Shown piece by piece: positions 10,860-21,600 of a DNA stretch of 64,000 nt. Below the pieces are notes generated by a model that made no database searches, was not told the DNA's origin, and worked only from the letters and a program-made list of their open reading frames with translations. This stretch comes from Phycomyces blakesleeanus NRRL 1555(-). Its lineage: Eukaryota > Mucoromycota > Mucoromycetes > Mucorales > Phycomycetaceae. Position 1 is the stretch's first letter; every line of letters begins with the position of its first letter. The position numbers and the translations under genes are program-made. The stretch spans positions 835,727 through 899,726 of the forward strand of contig NW_017265157.1 in NCBI RefSeq assembly GCF_001638985.1. Direction: 5' to 3'.

Positions 10860-11421
10860 TATATGCCTAACTTTCATGGCATCTGGTGAGGTTGATACTA
10901 ACATTCTTCATCAACATTGTGTGTTTAGCACATATTTGTTTTCTAATTATTACTGATATAGACCTCCAGCTAGGACAAGAACCAAGATCCTTCACCAAAG
11001 GATGGACAGCCAGCTCATCACAAATGATCTTTGTAAATACTTGGAGAGTGGCCTTCTCTTCATTTTTTACCTTAATATCAAGATCTTCACTTATCATTTT
11101 GAATACATGCTTCAAAGTTATATCTCAGGTATTCGGAATAGGTGCACAAATAAGACTGTTGCAAGACTATTAGATTATATGTTAATATATATTCATTTTA
11201 TTTTATTTTTGACTTAAAATGTCAGTGGTGGAAGGTACTGTCTCTTGTTCAGAAAACCCTCTGTTGTCTAGTTGACTGAAGGTAATCAATCTTCGAATTC
11301 AATTCTTCTTTGATAGAATTTAATTCCAGTTTGATAGTGTTCTGTCCTGCCTTCAAAGAGATTATCTCACTGTGCATAGCTTATAGTAAAGATATGATCT
11401 GGCTTTCTGTGTTATTCATGT
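10860..11421 (-). pseudogene. decayed hypothetical gene with a coiled-coil start
   Basis: Minus-strand relic. The first exon (about 11421-11220) reads MNNTESQIISLL, then a coiled-coil region (IKLELNSIKEELNSKIDYLQ) with stops. A downstream exon reads TLKHVFKMISEDLDIKV, FTKIICDELAVHP, then CPSWRSISVIIRKQIC and INLTRCHES, and stops with TAG at 10867-10869, where a Trp codon is likely. The layout (coiled coil, then a W-rich C-terminus) resembles transposon companion genes such as the one at 14.5 kb. No function recognised. Confidence 0.4.
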
Positions 11422-12025
11422 TAAGAGTTTAGTTCATATAAGCAAAAAGATTGTTGTGAAAGGAGAATAAAGAGTGAAAAAAATTTCTATCATCTATTAT
11501 TAGTTTCATATTAATTAGTTTAACTTTTTCATCTCAGTCAATATTAATTTTGACTTACCATAATTATATTGACAGCTAATACGCAATGTTTCAGATTCTG
11601 TTTCTGAGTTTACACTCATATTATCTATGTCATTATTATCTTGAAGCTATTATGTCTACACAAAACTCAAACTTATTAATTATAAAGACATATCATTTAA
11701 AAGCAATTACTGATACATATACCTTTACTTCAAAATGTTATTTTCAATCTTTAAAAATGTTATTAATTACAAAGCATAGTAGTTACAAGTGCAGATTCTG
11801 CAATACATTTTACAATAGCACAAGAAAAGTCAATTTATGCAGAATTCAGTATATGAAAACCTATTCTTTAAACATAGTTAATTTTGAGATTTCCCAACTC
11901 ATTTCTGTCCCTGAGCAAATCAATATTGTATCAAGTATTGTATTTGGATACATCTCTGCATAAGTATATGAAAGACATACGCACTGTTAGAACAAGTAAT
12001 TAATTATATTATTATCTTTATGAAC
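11422..12025. other. AT-rich intergenic stretch
   Basis: No supported gene. An open frame at 11586-11963 has no recognisable domain and looks like chance in AT-rich DNA. Confidence 0.45.
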
Positions 12026-12029
12026 GAGC

Positions 12030-13075
12030 AGAGAAAACACAGTCACAATTGATAACCAAACTGTGGATGCCTTCAATAATGGTGATAATGATAATGATAA
12101 TGATCAGCTCATGGTAAGATATATATATATATCTATGTATCTATGTCTAAAACACTAATTACTATTTACCTTAATAAAGTATGATATCAATCTTGATTAT
12201 ATCATGGATGACATCCACGTCAAAACCTCTCCTCTGATATTTGATTCCAGTCAACCCACTCCGGTTCCTAACAATGACGATGCAAAAAATCTTGAGTTTA
12301 TTAAGATAATCAAGAATTTTGGAATTTCATGTGAAGCACATGAAATGATTGCTTGTCATTTCAATAAGATTCTAGAGACATCTACTGACATAACATACAG
12401 AGCATGCTTTTCATACCTTGGAGATAAACTTCTTGAGAGATTTTCTTTTGTAAAAGGAGATAAGTATGACATTTGCCATAATGATTGTAAACTTTACAAT
12501 GGCAGTCATGAGACAGTGTGTTCTAATTGTGGTGAGGCACGTTATAAAAACAATGCCAAAGACAAAGACGGATTGATAATCTCTGTCAAAACAATGATTC
12601 AGATCTCTTTGACTAGACAGCTTGCTCTCTGTTTGGCTGACAACACTATAAGAAACGAGATGATATATTGTCATAACCATCAATCCAGTCAAAATGGAAA
12701 CAAATCTGATGTCTTTGATGGCCAAGCTTATCAATCAATCAAGCATCTTTTTTCTGACGAGAATTATATTGCCATTTTGTTGTCAGTTGATGACTTTCAC
12801 TGCAAAAACCATTGGGAATTATTATAATAATAGGTTTTGATTATCGGGATATTTTGTCACATAAAAATGAATTACTCGTAAATATTAAGGAAATCATAGT
12901 TGACAAGTTATTGAATAAAGTGTCAAAAATAATTGAATATTATCTTATTCCAAAAATAAAAACCGGGAGTTTAGGTATAATGTCTGTGTATCAACTGTTC
13001 TCGGGGATCAATTATATAGACTATTCTAAATGCAGAACAATGTATTATCTACCGCTGATTACACCTGTAATTTGA
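12030..13075 (+). pseudogene. N-terminal relic of a tnp2-like transposase
   Basis: A short exon ending in a GATAAT microsatellite (NGDNDNDNDQLM) is spliced over about 12115-12179 to an exon that opens around MDDIHVKTSPLIF. It carries KYDICHNDCKLYNG, TVCSNCGEARYKN, LTRQLALCLAD and DVFDGQAYQSIKHLFSDENY, then LLSVDDFH. The paired CxxxC and CxxC zinc-like motifs and the following order match the N-terminal half of the tnp2-like gene at 51.7-54.7 kb (YDMCASGC, VCPHCNGPRY, CKDILDGDGIHRLL). The frame breaks near 12827 and the catalytic half is missing. The remaining open frame to 13075 is not recognised. Confidence 0.55.
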
Positions 13076-13079
13076 TGTA

Positions 13080-14473
13080 GGCCTTGTTTTTGTAATAACA
13101 GGCGTAATAACAGGGCACTTCTTTAATGTTTATTGGCTAAATGAATCGAAGAAAAAATTCTCATAGGTGCAAATGCTAAGCACGAGTTACTCAATTGGAT
13201 ATTGTTTTGTTTTGAAAAATGGTTTTTTATTTGTTTTTATTTTGGATAAAAAAAGCCTTTTTTTTTGGCAATAATAAGAATTCTATATAGTATTACTATT
13301 AAATACACTAATCTGTTATATTGTACTTCTTATAAATTTTGTTTCAGAATTTTTTGAATTAATAAACTCGGATAGTGAGTATATATGCTTACTGAAGCTA
13401 TTTGATTAAAGGGAGTAGAAAGATACTTACATACTGTTAGAATAATTTGTTAATAATGGAATAAAACACAGATTTATATTATCAAAAGCTACGAGCCAAT
13501 GCGTCATTCAAGTATATATTACAAAGAAAGGAATATAAAACATATACATACATATTTACTAAAGGAACATGTCTTGTCCTTGAGTACCGGTCATATAAGA
13601 ATGTGAAGAACCATTTCAACTATAAAAAAGGAGAGTGAGAATGCTGATATAAAAAAACAAAACAAAATAAAAACAACACAATAATAAAATGAATAACACG
13701 TACCCTTATATTCTTTAAATGATTTGTTTTTACTGACCATATGTAAATCAAGGGTGAGCTATATTTAAAGTAGATGTTAGATATTGTTTTTAATACTGGG
13801 AAGAAGATGTTAATATAGATATATACGTACATGCCACCAATATGTTTTTGTGTTTTTTTTGTCTGCACCGGTTATATCAGAGAAATATATGTAATGGCTA
13901 TTTAAAGTAATTTATAGTTAGTAAAATAATGATATATTTAATAGTAAAGTACCTCTTGTATAATGAAAGACACCTGCATCATATGTATATATTAAGGGTG
14001 CCTAAAGTGAAACATAGTAGGATTAAAAGAGTGTTATTTTTATTAATATTATTAAAGAGTAGAGAAAAACAGAAAAAGGTGGGAAAATAAAAAACAGTGT
14101 TTGAAAAAGCTGTAGACCCTGAAAAAGTTATTAGACTGTTTCTCTTACTTTGAAAAAAAAATTGTCTACTAATTATAGCTTTATATGTTTCATAAAACAA
14201 TTGTTACTTACTATATATCTAAAGAAGTTGTTTTCTAGCTCAATTTTTTTCAAAATAATATATTTCGATCTCCTCGATCATTTAAATAAAGAAGTATTTA
14301 CACACTCATACACTTGCTCAACTTGCTCGCTTAATCATTAACATAATTGTTTAATCACTCAATCACTCTACAATTCTTTACGTGTAAAGTACTCTCTTAA
14401 AAATTTATTAAAATAGAAATATCAAGCAATATATATCAGAAACTTATTATTTTATTATATAAAAATACAGATA
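13080..14473. other. AT-rich intergenic stretch
   Basis: No gene or clear repeat seen. Several short open frames are of biased composition. It may include the outer end of the tnp2 element whose companion gene starts at 14474. Confidence 0.45.
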
Positions 14474-15689
14474 ATGGCTCCAAGAACTAACATCAACCAG
14501 AACGCACGTACCAATGGATCAACATCTAGGCCATTGATCAACGCAGTCAACACTGGGCGTATAGAATCGTCAAATCCAATGATTGCTCCTAGACCAGAAA
14601 ATATATCAATTCCAGTGTCAGAGTTTAATGATGTAGTCAGTCTTCTCGCTACACTCAATGACAAAATGACAGCCGTTAGTTCCAATGTTAGTGAATTGAA
14701 AGGTAATTAAACACAAACTATATTGTTTTCCAATAGACTGACTATTTGAACAGTACAATGCCAGGTGGGTGCTCAATCGACTGGCATGCAAGCCGTTCTG
14801 GATTCTGATATGGATCCTCAGGACATCATAAGCAGCTCAAGACACCCAAAGATCTCAGTAAGCTCAAATACTAAAATTATAAAAACAATCTCCCTTTAAA
14901 CCAAAAATCAATATACCTTTAATAGAGTATTATTCGGGGGCGGTTAAGAGATATTAATCTGAAGACAGATGATTTGGAGTTGATCAGAGAGAATGATGAT
15001 AAACCAACTTGGGATGTCAATATTGGTTTGTCTGACGAGTTTAACAAGAATCTTGCAAGTGATTTGATGCTTTACATTCGTTGTCAACCTGTAGCAGCCA
15101 TGGTACCACCAAAAGAGCTATGTGGTATAATTGTAAACAGCTATTACAATCGCTTGGCTGCTAGTAAGCTTACTGAAGAAGACAGACAGACAAACACTAC
15201 CTCAAACAGAAGAGGAAATAGAAAGACTGCTGTAAGCATTTCTATTTATAATAATTCAATTTTGACAAGTATACTTAAAATATTATATATATCGTAGCTT
15301 AATAAAAGGAGAAAAAGAACGTACACAAAGCATAAGGATGCCGTCACTGAAAAGTTTAATTGGGATTATAATGGCGTTTTTTACAGAGATGCAATGTCTG
15401 GTGATGAGACAGAAACCGATACTTCTGTTGTTGCATCTCGTCCTGATTGGCGTAGTGATGAGATAATGTTTTATATAAAATGGTTTTTCTGTTGTTTGAT
15501 TCCTGATGTATATATACATTTATAGTTGAATACCGTGTTTGACTTTCTTGATGAGCTTGCCAGAGATGACTTGGGAAAAAGAGCAACACAGTTGAAGTCG
15601 CGGAGTCATGTGTTAGTACACGAGACAATTCCTCATGGTTCGGTCACAAAAATGCCTACATGGTCAAAACGCGTATAATAAATTTCTGT
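14474..15689 (+). CDS. companion gene convergent to the tnp2 transposase
   Basis: Start ATG 14474 (MAPRTNINQNARTNG). Exons appear at 14474-14700, about 14764-14857, about 14926-15231, about 15298-15460 and from about 15525, with canonical GT-AG borders except the fourth donor, which reads GATAATG where GGTAATG would be expected. The N-terminus has a short coiled coil (DVVSLLATLNDKMTAVSSNV). The central region reads LELIRENDDKPTWDVN and PPKELCGIIVNSYYNRLAAS. A basic segment, NKRRKRTYTKHKDAV, looks like a nuclear localisation or DNA-binding patch, and the end reads WRSDE, FDFLDELARDDLGKR. No known catalytic domain. It converges with the transposase across the sequence gap, as expected of the second gene (TnpA-like role) of a tnp2/CACTA element. 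Function inferred from context only. Confidence 0.55.
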
Positions 15690-15789
15690 NNNNNNNNNNN
15701 NNNNNNNNNNNNNNNNNNNNNNNNNNNNNNNNNNNNNNNNNNNNNNNNNNNNNNNNNNNNNNNNNNNNNNNNNNNNNNNNNNNNNNNNN
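15690..15789. other. assembly gap of 100 N
   Basis: Exactly 100 N, a conventional scaffold gap of unknown true size. It hides the 3' ends of the convergent companion gene and tnp2 transposase. Confidence 0.98.
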
Positions 15790-17913
15790 TGAACAGGCAG
15801 AATGTTGTTGTAGTCATACTTCAGAAATTCTGGCTCATACAACTCGATGCCCTGCTTGGTTCTAGGTTGATGGCGAGGAATTTTGTACCACTCAACGAAG
15901 GCAAATACGTGTTGGGGGTTGTGACAAGGGGAAAGGTTGGTGTGCATGAGGTTTGGTGTAAAATCGTGCAAGAACAAGTACTTAATACGACCAGCATATC
16001 TTTCCTCAGAGTCTCCACTTTTTTCAATAAATTTCACTTGTATATGCGATCCTCTCATGACCAAGCCTTCTCCACCTGTGTAAACTTGTCCAAGAAGATT
16101 GATGGACAAAATCTTCTGGATTCGGTCATTCACAAACCAACAATTCCTGATTGTTGTCTTGGCACTGCAAAGAGAATCGTTGTCATACTCAATTTTATAG
16201 AAATCGAGCAGACAATCATACTCGGATTTTCTCATTGTTGTTGGTGGCTTCAAACACAATGGTAGAGCAGAAAGAGGTAGAGGTTCGTTGCCAAATGTTT
16301 GCTTTGAAGGCTTTTCAGCAGATTGTAGGAACGTTGGCAAGTGAAAGTATGACAGTATCAAAGTATGTGGCGAAAGTGCAGGATTATAGATTTTATGGCC
16401 AGACAGCTTGAGAAAGAGAGAGAGGAGTAAAGGACTGGTAACATTTCTGAGATGCGCTTGACAAAAGTCACCATTGTAAGAACTCTCAAGAAATCTTTTC
16501 ATGTAGGTATTCTCGAACCCACTCTTCTGGTTTGCCTCAAACCCTTTCAATACACCATTATAGCGCTCAAAGCTAAATAGCCAAAATCCATAAATTGGCC
16601 CAAAGTTCTCAATCGTTTCTTTTAGATGGAGATGGAGATGCATGTTTTGCGTGAATACATCTGGTTTATAAAAGTCTTCACAACCAACACAAAACTCCTC
16701 CAAACTTTCGTGAGCTTTTTTGATCCCATTTTTGGTGATACTTGGCTTCGTCAATTCTCTGCATGCATCGACAAAATAGATTCAATTGTCAAGCAGATCA
16801 TCTCACAGGCGTCTATTGACCAGAACAGGAGAGTATATTAGGCATTATGATTTCTACTCATATGCCTTCATAAACAGAAATTTCTTTCCAATCTTTATCT
16901 TCAGAGTCGTATACCCTACAGGGAGTACCATTCTATTAGCCTCTTCCTGCATCTCTACAAAATCTTTGTCATCAAGCAAATTGTTTGCAATCCAAATATC
17001 CATCATTCGTTTTGCAGTCCCGAGAAAAAGGTTGTGCATGGGATCGATAATGGTTGCACGCACTGGCTCAAAGTACACAAGTCGATGAAGCTCAGACCAA
17101 CAAACACCATTCTCAATCTCCAATCGCTTTCTCTCTGTCAATGTCTTTGCATTCTTCCACAGGTTTGCATGTCTGCAATTTTCTTCTTTTGTGCGGCCTA
17201 CCCATTCCGAAAACTTAAGCCCAAAATAGTTTACAGCAGTGGTCCCATCAACACAAGCAAACTGACGATTGCATTTGTAGCATGCACATGTGCTGTTGTG
17301 AGATGTAAACCCACACGTCTTTCTTGCAGCAGGGATGTCGCATGCAACCATCAACAGAGCAACACGCACCAGAGCACCTGAGCAGTTATATGTATCAATT
17401 GTGATACCTTTATACAATAGCATAAGTTCATCAACAAGAGGACGCAAATAGTTATTGATCTCGTCGGTGCTTGCTTCTTTAGGTCCAGGCATCAATCCAA
17501 CAAGAATGACATTTTCTGCCTTGTTCCGCTCTTCTCTCGGCAGATTGTTAATTGTCAGGTATATCGCACCACAAGAATATGTTACTCCATCAAATGGTTG
17601 AAACCAATCAATGTTCAGTGTCAATAGTAATGATCATTCCTTCGAAACAAACTGGACACCATCCTCATCCACTAATTCGTTCCACATCTTTCCATCATAT
17701 ACATCGAATAAAGTACCATCGACTTTTGGTTCACGATTCCATCTGTTGATCATACTCTCAAAAGAAGGACGTGTAAACATTTTTTTCAAGGTAGTTGTCA
17801 ACGAGTTATAAACAAATGTGCACTTTGGAATCATGGCGTTCTTCATACTAGACTTGTAGAGATCATTCTTACAATGCATCTTACTACCAACTCTTTTGAA
17901 ATTGCAGGATGTA
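15790..17913 (-). pseudogene. tnp2-like (CACTA/EnSpm) transposase, C-terminal and catalytic part
   Basis: Minus-strand continuation of the gene whose 5' exons lie at 24079-24927 beyond the gypsy insertion. From about 17640 it reads LNIDWFQPFDGVTYSCGAIY and NLPREERNKAENVILVGLMP, then GPKEASTDEINNYLRPLVDE, a strong tnp2 signature. Next come a Cys cluster (CACYKCNRQFAC), IDPMHNLFLGTAKRMMD and KKFLFMKAYE. The C-terminal region (15790-16754) includes SFERYNGVLKGFEANQKSGF and FVEWYKIPRHQ. Four in-frame stops fall within 16782-16856, at least two at likely Trp codons, and a frameshift lies near 17630. This copy is inactive. The true end is lost in the N gap. Confidence 0.8.
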
Positions 17914-17918
17914 TGTGT
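17914..17918. repeat. gypsy 5-bp target duplication, left (TGTGT)
   Basis: TGTGT directly before the LTR start here and directly after the other LTR at 24074-24078. Five base pairs is typical for Ty3/gypsy integrase. Confidence 0.8.
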
Positions 17919-18461
17919 TGTGGTATTTCAGGTACGAAACAATAGAAAAATAAAATATTTGATAATAGAGACGTATAGAAATACTTTGAGACTGTATATA
18001 AGTTGTCTTTATTCATAAATAAAAAGTGTCCCTTTTTATAAGAAAACACAATCTGCTCTTGTCATTACGTCTTAGTTTCTTAAGGCTTTCTTCCTTTACT
18101 ATATTTGGTTATTAGAGTGTATTTACTGCTTAACTAGTGTCGGTGTTACAATTATGACATCAAGTCATAAATCGTACTTCTTTAGCTCTTAGCTATTCTT
18201 TTCTCTTTTATACTAGAGCTTTAGGACTTCCTACTAAATTAGCTCCATATCGATCTGACACAGTTTACCCGGCAGTATGATATAATTATCTTAACAATCT
18301 TTAAGATATTATCTACAGTACTAACTGTAATAATTATTGGGCTGATTACTTAATCGTTTATATATATTTTATACTGACAAGATGATAGCTACTACGCTAT
18401 CCCAATATGAATATGTTCTTATATGTGATAAATCCAACATCCGAGTGTCTGGATCACCACA
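17919..18461 (-). repeat. 3' LTR of the gypsy element
   Basis: 543 bp, TGTGGT to CACCACA as written on the plus strand. It is downstream of the coding frame in the element's orientation. It matches the other LTR without a visible difference. On the minus strand it carries TATAAAAAGGG, a likely TATA box. Confidence 0.95.
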
Positions 18462-18480
18462 TTATCCCCACCCAGGTATT
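18462..18480 (-). other. polypurine tract of the gypsy element
   Basis: Minus strand CTGGGTGGGGATAA immediately before the 3' LTR, the place and base content expected of the plus-strand primer. Confidence 0.7.
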
Positions 18481-18535
18481 AACTAAATACCGTTCAAGTA
18501 CTCTATGCAATTCTTCTGATCAGCTTGTTCTTTTT

Positions 18536-18536
<1 letters not shown>

Positions 18537-18567
<31 letters not shown>
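18537..18567. repeat. homopolymer T tract
   Basis: About 30 T in a row (poly-A on the coding strand) between the gag-pol stop and the 3' LTR. The length may vary or be an assembly artefact. Confidence 0.85.
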
Positions 18568-18569
<2 letters not shown>

Positions 18570-18606
18570 TTTAAACGAGTACTGTGGTGCTCAAATAACT
18601 CTTTAT

Positions 18607-21600
18607 TTAGACCTTACTGCGTTTCTTCTTTTGATAAGCTGTCTTTGCATAATTCTTCCTTTTAGTACCTGAATTTTCTTTAGGTGCGGAATATGCAACT
18701 TTCATATCCTTTAATAATTTCTTATTGGCCTTATTGATGTCTTTGATACCTTCTGGAGCTTCACCAATTCTTTGCCAGTATTCCTTTATGAACTTAGGAT
18801 CGGTAAAATGATCCTCTGGCTCCCAGGTATCGTGAGACTCATCATAATCCAACCATTTGCATCTATACAAATAATTGTTCTTGTCATCTTTTATGTGCCC
18901 AATAATTGCTTCGACTTCAAAAAAGTCATTCTTTTGCTCTAATACCTTGTCAGAAACTTTTTTCAATAAAGAAGGAGGATAATTCCTTGGTTCTAAAAAT
19001 CCCTTTTCATTTTTCAATACATAAGTATTGGCAGCAGTCTTTCTAACAACAGTGTAGAACCCCTTATACTTCGGATCTAATTTATTCTGTTTTTCTGTCA
19101 CCAAAATCATTACCGTGGTTCCTGGAACCAGATCTATCATTTTGTGACTTCCATCAAAGCGTTCCTTTTGCTTTTCTGTGACATGCTTTACGTGTTCAAA
19201 CACGGCAGGGTAGACTATCTCAGTCATTCTTTTAATTTTTTCTTGCAACTCTTTCTGAATCTGTTCAGCAGTTGCACTATCCTTTTCTTTACTAAAATCG
19301 ACAAAGTCATTTGGATTCCTTCCAAACATTAACGAGAATGGCGTACTCTTAGTCCTAGCATTATACTTGCTATTCAAAAACAACTGCGCAGATGGCACCT
19401 TCTGATCCCAATCAGCGACATTACCAACTATTTGTTTTTTAATGGTGTTCACTGCCGACTGGACAGCTCTTTCACTTGCACCATTAGCTCTAGGATGGTA
19501 CTGCGAAATCAACGCATGTTCAAAACCAACATTCTCTTTTATACATGTCATCAGCGAGTTCACAAACTCCCGTCCACAATCACTCTGCAACTTTCTCATC
19601 GGACCCCATGTACTAATGACGTCCAGTACTTGTAACGCAATCGTAGCTGCCCTTTTATCAGGTATGGCACGCAATACATAAAATTTGCTTGCGATGTCTA
19701 TCATCACTAACAAGTACTCATTTCCTCTAGTCGACGTTGTAAATGGCCCAGCCAGATCTATTCCCCAACTGTCACCAGGAAGTGTTGCAGTCACAGGTCT
19801 TAAAGGATTATAACCTTTTCTTGTGATATTATGACGTTGACACTGTATACACGATTGTATAAGATCATTTGCTTGACTCTTCAAGCTGGTCCAATAGATA
19901 CCTTTTCTCTTTAAGGCATGTAGTATAGCTTCTACACCAAAATGACCTTTCAAATGTTCTTCAACTAATAACTTATTCCTTTCATTTTCTGTGGGAGGAG
20001 TAAAGTACTCACCACTCAAGATGTCTGGTAGCGGTTCCATAGTGACAGCACTATTTCTCATGATGGATCTAACCACACTATCCCCACCCAGTTCATTTGA
20101 TAATGTTTCAGTCTCTTCAGATAAACGTGACAACGCATCAGGAAGCACATTCGAAACACCAGGCAAATGAACGATCTTAAAGTCATACTGTAAAATCGTG
20201 TCCATCCATGCGATCATCATCAGATTCGCAACACGTTGGGTGTGAAGATATGTCAATGCCTTGTGATCCGTGTACAAGGTAAAGTGAGAACCATAGACAT
20301 ACTTGTGAAAACGCTTGAGTGCAAATACTAACGCTAGTAATTCTCTTTTGGTCGCAGAATACTTTCTTTCACTTTGGGATAAGCTCTTAGCCACGAAAGA
20401 AATATATTTTTTCTTGCCATCCTTGACTTGATACAACACTGCACCAATACCAGTAAGAGATGCATCACAGCTGATACTAAAAGGAGAGTTCATATCTGGG
20501 TACGACAACACCAGATCACTCAAAAGTGCTTTTTTCAAGTTATTAAATGCAGTTTGATGCTTATCTGTCCATAAATGGGTAATCAACTTTTCATTTCTCA
20601 ATGAATCTAGTGGCGACATAATGGAAGATACATTCGGAATCAACGTTCTAAAATAGTTGATCAACCCACAATAACTTTGGATATCTTTACCCGTCTTTGG
20701 TTGAGGAAATTCAAGAACATTAACAAGTTTTCTGCGGTCCATTGTAATTCCTTCAGGTGAAATATGAAAACCAAGCAAATAAATTTCTTTCTGAAAGAAA
20801 TGACATTTTTTCGGATTCAACTTCAAATTGACTCTTGTTAATCTCTCAATCACTTGCTTCAAGTGTTCCTTGTGTTCCTCGAACGTTTTGCTTGCACAAA
20901 CAATGTCATCCACAAAAAACCGTACAAAAGATAGTCCTTCCAAAGCTATACTCATAGTTCTTTGAAATTGTGAACTGACATGCTTTATACCAAACACTGT
21001 ACCAATAGGTTTGTACTGTACACCACGCCATGTGAAACTAAGTTTGTGTGTGTCCTTTGGGTTCAACCTCAAAGAATTAAACGCAGATTTCAAATCCAGA
21101 GTGGAATAAATATTCGCACCCTTTAAATCTTCAAACAATTCACCGATCAATGGCAAAGGCATACGATCAATTGACTTCAACAGGCAATTAATTAATCTGG
21201 GATCATGGCAAACGCGATATCCAGTAATTTCTCCTTTACCGTTTGTCTTCTTGACAACAGTCAAAGGCGTATTCCATTGTGTGTTTGCAGACGCTCTTTC
21301 AATTATACCATTGTCCAGCCATTCTTTCACCTGTTCATCCACTACACCTTGCATCTTGTAAGGAATGGGATAAGGGCTTCTGAACGCCGTAGCATTTTCT
21401 GGGGTGTCCAAACATACAACACTTTCAGGTATAGTACAAAACGAACCCTTAGGAATATCTTGATTGTCTTTAATGAATGGTCGAATATAATCCATAGCAT
21501 CCTCAAACTGTTTGGGACCTACAGCCGGATTATTTTCCTTTCGTTCATTTTCTCTCTCAATGGATTCAAGAAGATCACTCTTATTGTTGAAGCGTCTATC

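Noticed and set aside
11586..11963. 125-aa plus-strand frame
   Set aside because: No domain, no splice context, AT-rich; likely chance.
13620..14341. Several 60-80 aa frames on both strands
   Set aside because: Low-complexity translations of AT-rich DNA without homology that I can recognise.
15635..16754. Reading frames bridging the N gap
   Set aside because: The gap has unknown length, so frames across it are not meaningful; only the parts outside were used.
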